60,125 nt of DNA from CAURNT01 sp963526495 (lineage in GTDB: Bacteria; Fusobacteriota; Fusobacteriia; Fusobacteriales; Leptotrichiaceae). The notes beneath the pieces are model-generated. The model saw only the letters and a list, made by a program, of their open reading frames with translations. It searched no databases and was not told the origin of the DNA. Numbering within the stretch: the first letter of the stretch is position 1; each line of letters opens with the position of its first letter. Made by a program: the position numbers and the translations under genes. Shown piece after piece: positions 1-8,509 of this stretch. The DNA lies in NCBI GenBank assembly GCA_963526495.1, contig CAURNT010000004.1, positions 1 through 60,125 on the forward strand, read 5' to 3'.

Positions 1-101
1 TCTTTATTAATCAATACATAATAACTTAAAAATCATAGAAAGTCATAAAATTACTTACAATTTTACAACAAACTATGATTTAGAATTTTAAATTTAATAT
101 A

Positions 102-497
102 TTATAATTCTTTTACTTCTAATTTATAATCTTTAGGCAACTCTACAACTACATCTTCACCCATTCCAACCGGGAATTTTAAAGTATATTCTATTTCTTT
201 TCTATTTATTTTTAACTTTCCAGCTAAAGTATTAAATTCAATATACGCTATACTTCTATCCATATATTTATTAACAACATAAGCTGTAGCTAGAGTAGCA
301 TTACTTGATAATTCTTTTTCCCCTTCTTTTGTAAATACTTTTAAATCATAAACTCCAAAAGATTTTCTAACAACAAAAGTAGTTTCTGGATATCCATTTT
401 CTTTTGCAATTTTAGCCATAACTTCATCTTCTGGTAAACTTACACAAGGTATAACAGATATAAGTCCATCTTTAACATTCAATACATATTGTGTCAT
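102..497 (-). CDS. Half-size PhzF-like protein
   Basis: Predicted 131-residue soluble protein resembling the N-terminal half of the PhzF (phenazine biosynthesis/epimerase-like) fold. Seen: the PETTFV stretch at residues 37-42 matches the family's SETAFV, which holds the catalytic Glu (here E38). SSNATLATAYVV (64-75) matches the family's GHATLAAA helix, but the G-H pair is replaced by S-N. Family members are usually 260-300 residues with two similar halves; this one ends after the first half, and no second half is seen in the sequence before it. It may act as a dimer of half domains or be a degraded gene. Substrate unknown. It lies about 110 bp downstream of the PRD regulator on the same strand, with a TATAAT-like -10 at 542-547 that suggests its own promoter. 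Confidence 0.6.
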   Translation of the reverse strand: MTQYVLNVKDGLISVIPCVSLPEDEVMAKIAKENGYPETTFVVRKSFGVYDLKVFTKEGEKELSSNATLATAYVVNKYMDRSIAYIEFNTLAGKLKINRKEIEYTLKFPVGMGEDVVVELPKDYKLEVKEL

Positions 498-605
498 TTT
501 TATTCAACTCCCTTAATTCTTAATTAAATATTTCTATAATAATTATACCAAATTATATAATTAAAATCTATAAAAATTTAAAAATAAAAAAGTTAAAACT
601 TTTTA

Positions 606-2630
606 TTATAAATTAGACTTAAAGTAAGATATAAGTGATTTATAATTTTTTTGTTTTTTTATTTTAACATCAAAATCTTTTAAACTTAATACTTTAGAAA
701 TTACATTCACAACTTCAGCATACTCTTCTTTATTGATTCCAACAAAAGATACAACGACCCTTATACTATTACCTAAAAAATTAATTGGTTTTTTTAGTGT
801 TATAAAGACTAAACCTGTTTTTTTCACCATATATCCAAGTTCTGTATCAAAAATTATACTTTTATTTTTAACTAAAGTATAATCACCATATTTTTCAATT
901 TGTTTTTTCAGAATGTTTTCATACCCAGCTTCTGTATAATCATTATTTTCCATAGTATTAGCTACCAAGTTCACTAATTCATATATATCATTTACCTCTG
1001 CATTTAAAATAGTATTTTTTTTATTAACAAAATCACATATATGCTTTTCATCTGTTTCTTTTACAATATCATTATATATATAACCCTTAAATTCCTCACG
1101 CATAAGATTTAATATAGTTTCTTGATCTTTATTTTTATTTTTTTTTATAAACTCCAAAAGCCTACTTTCTAATATTTTAGAATTTCTTTTTAATCCATAT
1201 TTTTCAAGCTTCAATATATCTTCACTTTTAAATATTGGATTAACTTTTATAACATCATGAGTTTTAGTATTAAAATCAATAGTTGTTACAATTAAATCTA
1301 CATCTTTAATTTTAATATAATTTTCTAACTGATTGTATGGAATATTATCCAATATCTCAACATCAAAATTATTTGTAAGAGCATCTTGTATAAGTTTTGA
1401 AGTAGAATAACCAAATCCACACACTATTAAAATTTTAATTTTAGAATTTTCTTTTAAATCGCCCAATCTATCCAAAGCTCTTTTTACCATTATCGTAATA
1501 TAGGCTATCTCTTCATCTTCTAAACTAATATTAAATATATCTTCTACACATTCAAATACAGTCTTTGTTTTTAAATAAACATCTTCATATTCTTTTTTAA
1601 CTTCTTTACTTATACTTTCTCCTAAATAAAGTTTATTATTTATTCTATATAAGCAAGGTTTTAAATGATGTATTAATTCTTTTCTTAATATATCATCTTC
1701 TCTAAGTTCCTTATTAAATTCATTAGATAAACCTTCCATTAATCTATCCACTAAATTTTCTATATTTATCCAATTTAAAAAGAAAGAATATTTATCATTA
1801 AAATTATATAAACCTAGATAAAAATCTGTTAAAACCTCAACATCAATCTCAAAAAAATCTTTATCAATAAAGTATGAGTATAATTTTTCATATTCTTGAG
1901 TATTAACCAAAAATGATTTATTTGACACATCTATCGATTCAAGATATTTTCCCATATTATTTCTATTTTTTGATATATATATGTATAAAAGTATTATATC
2001 AAAAGTATCATCATTTATTTTTAAATTATCTAGTTTAAAAAAATCTTTTAATAATTTCTTACAATCATCTTTTTTAACACTAAGACTATTTAATTTTTTT
2101 TCAATAAAATTAAATATATATTTATTACTTTTAATTTCATTTATTTGATTTATTATGCACTTTCTAATATTTAATTCACTTCCACTTAATATATACCCTT
2201 TATTTGTATGACTTACTTTTATGCTATATTCTTTAAGTAATTCATTAATATTTTTTATATCATTTCTAATTGTAGCTTTACTCAATAAATACATATCTGA
2301 TATTTCATCTAATTTAAATTGATTATTAAATAATAAAATATCAAACATAATCATTTTTGATCTTTCCAAACTATTAAAGTTATATTCCTTCAAAGGTATT
2401 TCTTTAATACATTCTCTACATCTCCTTTTAGTTATAATAAGAGTAACATATGAATTTCTGATTTCTATAAGTTCTAGATTAAAATAATATACAAATAATT
2501 CATTAATACTATTTATATCATACCTCAACATTCTTTCCGTTATATTCAAATGAACAGAAAGCTCATTTAAAGTCACATCTCCTTTGTCAATTATGATATT
2601 AATTATTTCTAGTAACCTAGAGTTTAACAT
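606..2630 (-). CDS. PRD-domain transcriptional regulator (BglG/MtlR/LicR type) with EIIB- and EIIA-like domains
   Basis: Predicted sugar-PTS-linked transcription activator of 674 residues. Domains in order: an N-terminal winged helix-turn-helix (about 5-60), a second HTH (about 85-150), a PRD region (about 190-390), an EIIB domain with CGFGYSTS and its phospho-accepting Cys404 (about 397-490), and an EIIA type-2-like domain (about 530-660). PRD2 keeps its first His in the LIHHLKP stretch, but the second usual His position, in EIAYITIMVKRA, is not His. In the EIIA domain the expected active-site His is replaced in SIIFDTEL (591-598). It may therefore sense phosphorylation through EIIB and PRD only. 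No PTS permease genes lie nearby, so the target is unknown. The 230 bp upstream (2631-2860) hold only AT-rich sequence with repeated TTTGAAA-like words and the opp terminator. Confidence 0.85.
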   Translation of the reverse strand: MLNSRLLEIINIIIDKGDVTLNELSVHLNITERMLRYDINSINELFVYYFNLELIEIRNSYVTLIITKRRCRECIKEIPLKEYNFNSLERSKMIMFDILLFNNQFKLDEISDMYLLSKATIRNDIKNINELLKEYSIKVSHTNKGYILSGSELNIRKCIINQINEIKSNKYIFNFIEKKLNSLSVKKDDCKKLLKDFFKLDNLKINDDTFDIILLYIYISKNRNNMGKYLESIDVSNKSFLVNTQEYEKLYSYFIDKDFFEIDVEVLTDFYLGLYNFNDKYSFFLNWINIENLVDRLMEGLSNEFNKELREDDILRKELIHHLKPCLYRINNKLYLGESISKEVKKEYEDVYLKTKTVFECVEDIFNISLEDEEIAYITIMVKRALDRLGDLKENSKIKILIVCGFGYSTSKLIQDALTNNFDVEILDNIPYNQLENYIKIKDVDLIVTTIDFNTKTHDVIKVNPIFKSEDILKLEKYGLKRNSKILESRLLEFIKKNKNKDQETILNLMREEFKGYIYNDIVKETDEKHICDFVNKKNTILNAEVNDIYELVNLVANTMENNDYTEAGYENILKKQIEKYGDYTLVKNKSIIFDTELGYMVKKTGLVFITLKKPINFLGNSIRVVVSFVGINKEEYAEVVNVISKVLSLKDFDVKIKKQKNYKSLISYFKSNL

Positions 2631-2830
2631 TTTATCTCCTCTCTACAATAAAGTATATCTTCATTGAGTCCATTTTCAAGATTTAAAACATTTCAATTTA
2701 TCATGAAATCAATTTTGTTTTAAAGTACATCATATATTATTTTGAAAAAAAAATCAAGAAAAAATTTTATTTTGAAATATATTTTCAATTTATTTGAAAA
2801 TTATATAAATAAATAAAATTTCAATTTATA

Positions 2831-2856
2831 AAAAAACTGACCCTAAGGTCAGTTTT
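2831..2856 (-). terminator. Intrinsic terminator of the opp operon
   Basis: Perfect 10-bp inverted repeat (AAAACTGACC and GGTCAGTTTT) with a 4-nt loop. On the minus strand it is followed by a T run, immediately after the oppC stop codon. Confidence 0.85.
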
Positions 2857-2860
2857 ATAT

Positions 2861-3781
2861 TTATCCAAGTCTTTGTCTTGCATCACTCGCTCTTTTTAAA
2901 GCTTCACCTACATAATTAATACAAAGCATTAATACTAATATTAATAATGAAGCTGGAAGCCATACCCACCATTTGTCAGCTAACACTTCTGGAGCTGTTG
3001 CATAACTTACCAATATCCCTAAAGACGGTGTTGAAGGTGGTAATCCATATCCTAAGAAGGTTAATCCTGTTTCAATTCCTATATTACCTGCAAATGATAG
3101 AGTTAAATCAACTATGATAATACTCGATATATTAGGAAGTAACTCTCTAAAGATTATAACAAGATCACTAGTTCCCATCGTTTTAGATGCACTTATATAG
3201 TCTCTTCTAACTTCAGATAATACTTTACCACGTATAAGTCTTGCAGTTCCTATCCAATAAAATATTGACATCATCATTATAAATGTAAATACATTATATT
3301 TAGGTACTATAGTTGCAAAAACTATTATCAATAAAGTAGTTGGTAATATACTTATAAAATCTATAATTCTCATTGCTATATTTTCAACTATTCCACCATA
3401 ATAAGAAATTACAACTCCTATTGCAATACCTGTAAATTCTGTAATTATAGTAACACACACACCTATCAATATAGAATTTCTTGCTCCTATTATCAATTGA
3501 CCTAATATACTACGTCCTCCATAATCTGCTCCAAGCCAATAACCTTCCATAGGTGCAGCATATTTATCTAACAATTTAACTTTCATAACTTCATTAACAT
3601 CTAAAACAAAAGATGCTGAAATAAATATTATAACTATAAGAGATACCAATAAAGTTAGAGAAAACAAGGCTAACTTATCTTTCAAAAATTCTCTTTTAAT
3701 TATTTCAAATGTTGAAGGAACAAAACTTTGTTCTTCAATATTATTATCTTTTTCTAATTCAATTTCATTTTTAGTTTCCAT
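2861..3781 (-). CDS. oppC: Oligopeptide/dipeptide ABC transporter permease, OppC/DppC family
   Basis: Inner-membrane permease of 306 residues. It has the OppC-type layout: an N-terminal cytoplasmic tail, a first membrane helix (about 38-58), a periplasmic segment with the family motif GADYGGRS, then the five-helix transport core with the EAA-type loop (ISASKTMGTSDLVIIFRELL) that docks on the ATPases. It is the last gene of oppD-oppF-oppB-oppC. It should pair with the neighbouring OppB in an importer for peptides or, less likely, nickel or glutathione; the substrate cannot be read from the permease. Length is normal for the family (about 300). Confidence 0.9.
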   Translation of the reverse strand: METKNEIELEKDNNIEEQSFVPSTFEIIKREFLKDKLALFSLTLLVSLIVIIFISASFVLDVNEVMKVKLLDKYAAPMEGYWLGADYGGRSILGQLIIGARNSILIGVCVTIITEFTGIAIGVVISYYGGIVENIAMRIIDFISILPTTLLIIVFATIVPKYNVFTFIMMMSIFYWIGTARLIRGKVLSEVRRDYISASKTMGTSDLVIIFRELLPNISSIIIVDLTLSFAGNIGIETGLTFLGYGLPPSTPSLGILVSYATAPEVLADKWWVWLPASLLILVLMLCINYVGEALKRASDARQRLG

Positions 3782-3792
3782 TTTCTCCTCCT

Positions 3793-4755
3793 TTACTCTA
3801 TTCTAATTCTTGGATCTACTATCATAAGTATAATATCAGATAATAATGAACCAAGTAATGTTAAGAATCCAAATATTAATAATAAAGTCGTTATCATAGA
3901 ATAATCTCTTGATGATATAGACTGTATAGATAATTGTCCCATACCAGGATAGTTAAATATAGTTTCTATGAATATAGATCCTCCAAATAATCCTGTTATA
4001 ACATATCCTAAAAATGTTGCTATAGGTAATACTGAGTTTCTAAATATATGTTTTGAATAAACTATAGATTCTGGTACTCCTTTAGATCTTGCAGTTTTAA
4101 CATAATCTAAAGATTTAGCATCTATTATTTCATTTCTTAAATATCTTATAGTTCCTGTAGTTCCTAATAAAGCATAAGTAATTGCAGGAAGTAATAAGTG
4201 ATAAATTTTATTTACAGCATAACTTAAAGTTCCTGGAATATAACCTATATCAACAGATCCTCCTGTAGGAAATACCCTTAATTTATACCCAAATAAAAAT
4301 ACCATTAATAAAGATAAAATAAATGTAGGTATAGCAAAACTTACAAAGTTATATATAGTAACTATTTTATCTAATTTTGAACCATTATATCTACCACTTA
4401 ATATACCTATAGGTAAAGCTATAGAATACATTAAAACAACTGAGAATAATGATAAGAAAAATGTATTATATATTCTTTCACCTATTATTTGAGTCACAGG
4501 TAATTTAAATGTATAACTAATCCCAAAATCTCCTTGTAATAACTTTTTAACCCAATTTAAATATTGTACAAATAAAGGGTCATTTAATCCTGCTTGTTCT
4601 CTCAATCTTTCAACAGCTTCAGGTGGTGTTGAAGGACTTATTAAACCACTAAAAGGATCTCCTGGCATAAGTCTAGCTACCATAAATACTATTAAACTTA
4701 ATATTATTAACTGAGGTATCATTAATAATGTTCTTCTTAATACAGTTTTCCACAT
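3793..4755 (-). CDS. oppB: Oligopeptide/dipeptide ABC transporter permease, OppB/DppB family
   Basis: Inner-membrane permease of 320 residues. The N-terminus shows the typical OppB pattern: a first helix, then RLMPGDPF and the loop PPEAVERLREQAGLNDPL. Five further hydrophobic helices follow, with the EAA loop around VKTARSKGVPESIVYSKHIF. The C-terminus (IVDPRIRIE) matches the usual IDPRIR ending. It sits 2 bp after oppF and 11 bp before oppC, so the genes are almost certainly co-transcribed and translationally coupled. It forms the translocation pore with OppC. Confidence 0.92.
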   Translation of the reverse strand: MWKTVLRRTLLMIPQLIILSLIVFMVARLMPGDPFSGLISPSTPPEAVERLREQAGLNDPLFVQYLNWVKKLLQGDFGISYTFKLPVTQIIGERIYNTFFLSLFSVVLMYSIALPIGILSGRYNGSKLDKIVTIYNFVSFAIPTFILSLLMVFLFGYKLRVFPTGGSVDIGYIPGTLSYAVNKIYHLLLPAITYALLGTTGTIRYLRNEIIDAKSLDYVKTARSKGVPESIVYSKHIFRNSVLPIATFLGYVITGLFGGSIFIETIFNYPGMGQLSIQSISSRDYSMITTLLLIFGFLTLLGSLLSDIILMIVDPRIRIE

Positions 4756-4757
4756 TT

Positions 4758-5720
4758 TTATTTACCTCCCTTATCAAGTGCTACAAAATGTTCTTTTTTC
4801 GCATCTATCTTAATCAAGTCAAAAACTCTACCATTTTCATCAAAATAGTCTCTTAAAGATTCATTATACTCTATTTCAACTTTTCTTCTAAAAATACGTT
4901 TTTCTTCTCTAACTGATGGATCAACATCAGGTATTGCTGCTATTAATCTCTTAGTGTATATATGCACCCCATTTTTATATATATCTTCTTTTGTCCCTGT
5001 TTCAACAAATCTTCCTTTATACATTATAGAAATATGATCGCACATATGCTTAACTACTCCTAAGTCATGTGATATGAAAATATAGCTTAATCCTAATTGT
5101 TTTTGTATTTTTTTCATATAATTTAAAACTTGTGCTTGAACAGATAAATCTAATGCAGAAACTGGCTCATCTGCTATTATTAATTTAGGATTTGTTGCTA
5201 CTGCTCTTGCAACCCCTAATCTTTGTCTCTGACCACCACTAAACTCATGTGGATATTTAACTATGTTATCTTCTGTCATTCCTACTATTTCTAATAATTC
5301 ACAAACTCTTCTTCTTTCTTCTTCCGGAGTAAAGTTTTCAAAGTTTTTTAAAGGTTCTGATAACAAATCTAAAACTCTTTTTTTAGGATTTAAAGATGAC
5401 ATTGAATCTTGGAAAATCATTTGTATATTTTTTCTATATAAAGATTTTCTAGGTATTTTATTTAAATTTATATTTTCACCTTCAAATATAACATTACCTG
5501 AAGTAACTTTTTCAAGACCAATAATAGATCTTCCTATAGTTGATTTTCCACTTCCTGATTCTCCAACTAAACCATAAGTTTTACCTTTTTCTAAAGTCAT
5601 GCTAATTCCATCTACAGCTCTAACATAATCTTTTATAGTATTAAAGAATCCACCTCTTATAGGATAATGTACTTTAAGGTCTTTAATTATCATTAATTCT
5701 TCATTCACCTTTTTACTCAC
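4758..5720 (-). CDS. oppF: Oligopeptide ABC transporter ATPase, OppF/DppF family
   Basis: Cytoplasmic ATPase of 320 residues. Seen: Walker A GESGSGKST (about 54-62), Q-loop MIFQDSMSSLNP, signature FSGGQRQRLGVARA, Walker B LIIADEPVSALD and the switch His in FISHDLGVV. The N-terminal HYPIRGGFFNTIKDYVRAVDG stretch is typical of OppF rather than OppD. The C-terminal oligopeptide-transporter extension is present, but the usual cysteine-rich CP-F-RCP motif is absent. It overlaps oppD by 8 bp, so translation is probably coupled. Confidence 0.92.
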   Translation of the reverse strand: MSKKVNEELMIIKDLKVHYPIRGGFFNTIKDYVRAVDGISMTLEKGKTYGLVGESGSGKSTIGRSIIGLEKVTSGNVIFEGENINLNKIPRKSLYRKNIQMIFQDSMSSLNPKKRVLDLLSEPLKNFENFTPEEERRRVCELLEIVGMTEDNIVKYPHEFSGGQRQRLGVARAVATNPKLIIADEPVSALDLSVQAQVLNYMKKIQKQLGLSYIFISHDLGVVKHMCDHISIMYKGRFVETGTKEDIYKNGVHIYTKRLIAAIPDVDPSVREEKRIFRRKVEIEYNESLRDYFDENGRVFDLIKIDAKKEHFVALDKGGK

Positions 5721-6717
5721 CTACCTTTGAAAAATAAAAGTTTTTATAGCAACTACATCTTACAAAATGTCCATCTTCAACTTCGTGTAAACTTGGATGA
5801 TCTTCATGTTCAGATTCAGCTATCCAAGGAATTCTTTCTCTAAATCTACATCCTTGTCTTGGTAAATTTTTAAGAGAAGGAACTGTTCCATGTATAACAT
5901 ATAAATCTTCATCATCATTATCTTTGTCCATTTGTGGTATAGAGCTTAAAAGTGATCTTGTATAAGGATGTTTAGGATTATTAAATAAATCTTCAACTTT
6001 TGCAATTTCAACTACTTCTCCTGCATACATAACAGCAACTCTATCAGCCATTTCTGCAACTACTCCTAAATCATGTGTGATAAGTATAATACCTGCACCT
6101 ATTTCATTTTGTAACTCACGTAATAAATCTAATATCTGTGCTTGTATAGTAACATCTAAAGCCGTAGTTGGTTCATCTGCTATCAATATATCTGGTCTAC
6201 AAGAAAGTGCTATTGCTATTATAACTCTTTGACGCATACCTCCTGATAGCTCATGAGGAAATTGTCTCATTACTCTTTCTGGATTATCTATACCTACTTT
6301 TACTATTAGTTCTTTTACTCTTTCTTGCCTTTGTTCTAAATTTAAATCTGTATGGTATTTCATACCCTCTTCTATTTGTTCCCCTATTCTCATTAACGGA
6401 TTTAATGAAGAAAGCGGATCTTGGAATATCATCCCTATTTTATTACCTCTTACTTGATTAAATTGTTGTTCATCAAAGTCAACTAGATTATTTCCTTCAA
6501 ATAATATTTCTCCCTTTATATCAGTGAATAAAGGATTATGTAATCCCATTATAGCTGTTGCTAATGTAGATTTACCACAACCAGATTCACCAACTATAGC
6601 AAGAACTTCATTTTTATTTAAAGTTAAACTTACATTGTCAACTGCACTATAGTATTTATCTTTTATACGAAAACTTGTTGTCAAATTCTTTATTTCAAGT
6701 AATGTATCATTGCTCAT
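5713..6717 (-). CDS. oppD: Oligopeptide ABC transporter ATPase, OppD/DppD family
   Basis: Cytoplasmic ATPase of 334 residues and first gene of the opp operon. Walker A GESGCGKST, signature LSGGMRQRV, Walker B ILIADEPTTALD and the H-loop in LITHDLGVV are intact. The C-terminal extension carries GCRFRERI and ends ...HFVRCSC. In most OppD/DppD proteins this region has four cysteines, reported to hold an iron-sulfur cluster; here two of the expected cysteines are replaced (RC becomes RI, and a later Cys position reads Glu). No substrate-binding protein gene lies in the operon. A good ribosome site (GAAAGGAG) precedes the start. Confidence 0.92.
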   Translation of the reverse strand: MSNDTLLEIKNLTTSFRIKDKYYSAVDNVSLTLNKNEVLAIVGESGCGKSTLATAIMGLHNPLFTDIKGEILFEGNNLVDFDEQQFNQVRGNKIGMIFQDPLSSLNPLMRIGEQIEEGMKYHTDLNLEQRQERVKELIVKVGIDNPERVMRQFPHELSGGMRQRVIIAIALSCRPDILIADEPTTALDVTIQAQILDLLRELQNEIGAGIILITHDLGVVAEMADRVAVMYAGEVVEIAKVEDLFNNPKHPYTRSLLSSIPQMDKDNDDEDLYVIHGTVPSLKNLPRQGCRFRERIPWIAESEHEDHPSLHEVEDGHFVRCSCYKNFYFSKVGE

Positions 6718-6874
6718 AAATTACTCCTTTCAAATAAAATATTCTTAGACTTATATTTTACTACATTTATTATTTTTTTGCTAGTACCAATTATCATATA
6801 TTATATATATGATACTCATAAATATTATATATGATTATTCAAAATATATCAATACTATAGTATATAAAATAAAA

Positions 6875-6901
6875 ATATGCACTTCTATAAAAAGTACATA
6901 T
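6875..6901 (-). terminator. Probable terminator of the repeat lipoprotein gene
   Basis: Ten-bp stem with one C-A mismatch and a 7-nt loop, 12 bp past the lipoprotein stop codon on the minus strand, followed by a T-rich tail (ATTTTTATTTTA). It also ends the gene-free stretch upstream of oppD. That stretch (6718-6912) contains an AT-rich dyad, ATCATATA at 6793-6800 and TATATGAT at 6806-6813, of unknown role. Confidence 0.5.
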
Positions 6902-6912
6902 TAATAATTATT

Positions 6913-8340
6913 TTATTTTTTTATTTGATAATCTGTTCCTATTGTTGAATCTATAAATGATATTCTATCATTTATTTCATTTATATAATATGAATTTGTA
7001 GTATATGCTAGAGCATTTATATATTCCATTCTAGCTTTTGAATAATAACTAACTTTAGATTCATAATTATACGTATTTTGAGCTAATCTTTCATAATACT
7101 TCGCATTATTATAGTAACTTTCAAATCTTGAATCATTTTTACTATTAGTTTGTTGATTATTTATATTTTTAATATACATATCAATAGTTGTTATTTCAAC
7201 ATTAAATCCATATTTAACATATATACTTCTTGCTTTATTAAAATAACTTAATGCATTTTGAAAATTTCTATTTTGATAACTATTCAATCCATTATTATAG
7301 TTATCTTGTGCTTCTTTTAATTCTTTAGTTCTATTCAAATTATTCAAATAAGAATCTATTTGATTTACTTGTAATGTCATACTATATTTACTATATATTC
7401 TTCTAGCTTCTTCAAAATTATATTTAGCTCTATTAAAATCTGAAGAATTATAGTACATAATCGCATTATTGTATGCAGTATTTGCTTTATTTAATTCAAT
7501 AGTTCTAGTTATACTTGTGATATAGCTATCAATTTGATTTACTTGAACATTCATACTATATTCTGCAAATATAGAACGTGCTCTTTCAAAATATGAACGT
7601 GAAGTTTCATAAGATTCTAATCTATAATTTCTTAAAGCTTCTTCGTAATATTTATTTGCCTTACTTAAATCTATATTTCTCTTAATTTCTCTATATTTTT
7701 GTGCTGAACCTCTATAATTATTTCCAAAATCAGAATAAGCAGTCGCCGCTCTATAATAATTATCACGTGCATTTTCTAAATCTCCTGAATTTTCATATCT
7801 CATTGCTTGTTCAAAATATATATCTGCAGCACGTCTTGCAACTAATTCATAATAATCTTTATAAATTCCATTTTGTAAATTATATTCTCTAAACTTATTA
7901 ATATATACAGTTAAGTCTGAAACTCTATTTAGAGGATCTATATTTACATATCTAATTATATTATTAACCGCATTATTTAATAACTCTTGAGAATTTGAAT
8001 AACTAGTTGATTGCATATACTTAGATAATTGTGGATTTTTTTGAACTATATTATTCATTTCCCATAATTCTAAATAAGCATTAGCTTTACTTTTTTCATC
8101 AACAGCTAAATTTAATTTATTTCTATAACTTCTTTCAATTTCACTAACTCTTGAAGCAACAATATTTTCTTCTTCAATACTTAATGCTTTCTTGTTATCT
8201 TTCAATTCGTTAGCTGTTGCTTGTAAAGCTTCAAGATATCTACCTTTTTCAAAATATTCTTTAGCACTTAAAGAACTACAAGATATTACGAAAAATATAC
8301 TTGAAATTCCTAAAATTATTTTTTTTATTAATTTTTTCAT
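6913..8340 (-). CDS. Lipoprotein with tandem TPR-like helical repeats
   Basis: Predicted lipid-anchored periplasmic or outer-membrane protein of about 475 residues. The start at 8340 (MKKLIKK) is chosen because GAGGTG lies 4 nt upstream; the longer frame adds six unlikely residues. A signal peptide ends in a lipobox (FVIS before the Cys of CSS). The rest is helical and rich in Asn, Tyr, Ala and Glu. Three near-copies of about 57-60 residues follow one another (roughly residues 226-285, 286-341 and 342-394 of the mature numbering). Each has a YYEEALRNY-like helix, a YFERARSIF-like helix and a VNQIDSYI-like helix. The pattern is TPR-like and suggests a scaffold for protein contacts. Specific function unknown. 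It is divergent from the M24 peptidase gene. Confidence 0.75.
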   Translation of the reverse strand: MKKLIKKIILGISSIFFVISCSSLSAKEYFEKGRYLEALQATANELKDNKKALSIEEENIVASRVSEIERSYRNKLNLAVDEKSKANAYLELWEMNNIVQKNPQLSKYMQSTSYSNSQELLNNAVNNIIRYVNIDPLNRVSDLTVYINKFREYNLQNGIYKDYYELVARRAADIYFEQAMRYENSGDLENARDNYYRAATAYSDFGNNYRGSAQKYREIKRNIDLSKANKYYEEALRNYRLESYETSRSYFERARSIFAEYSMNVQVNQIDSYITSITRTIELNKANTAYNNAIMYYNSSDFNRAKYNFEEARRIYSKYSMTLQVNQIDSYLNNLNRTKELKEAQDNYNNGLNSYQNRNFQNALSYFNKARSIYVKYGFNVEITTIDMYIKNINNQQTNSKNDSRFESYYNNAKYYERLAQNTYNYESKVSYYSKARMEYINALAYTTNSYYINEINDRISFIDSTIGTDYQIKK

Positions 8341-8454
8341 TTCACACCTCTTAATCATTATTATATATTCTAATATACTCTTTTAAAATTCTTTTGTCAA
8401 TGTAACTAATAGATTTTTAAGATTAATTATAGTTTAATAAAAGTAATATGATTA

Positions 8455-8483
8455 TAGACTTTTAAAATAAATGAGAGTATAAT
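8455..8483 (+). promoter_or_regulatory. Promoter of the M24 peptidase gene
   Basis: TAGACT (8455-8460), a 17-bp spacer, then a perfect TATAAT (8478-8483), 27 bp before the start codon. AGAGGTGA is the ribosome site. Confidence 0.65.
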
Positions 8484-8509
8484 AAATATAAATAGATAGA
8501 GGTGATAAA

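Noticed and set aside
2631..2830. Repeated TTTGAAA-like words upstream of the PRD regulator as a CRISPR-like or operator array
   Set aside because: Copies are irregular, short and expected in AT-rich DNA; no constant spacing.
6781..6850. ATCATATA/TATATGAT dyad as an operator of the opp operon
   Set aside because: AT-only dyads arise easily at this base composition and no regulator gene or promoter overlap supports it.
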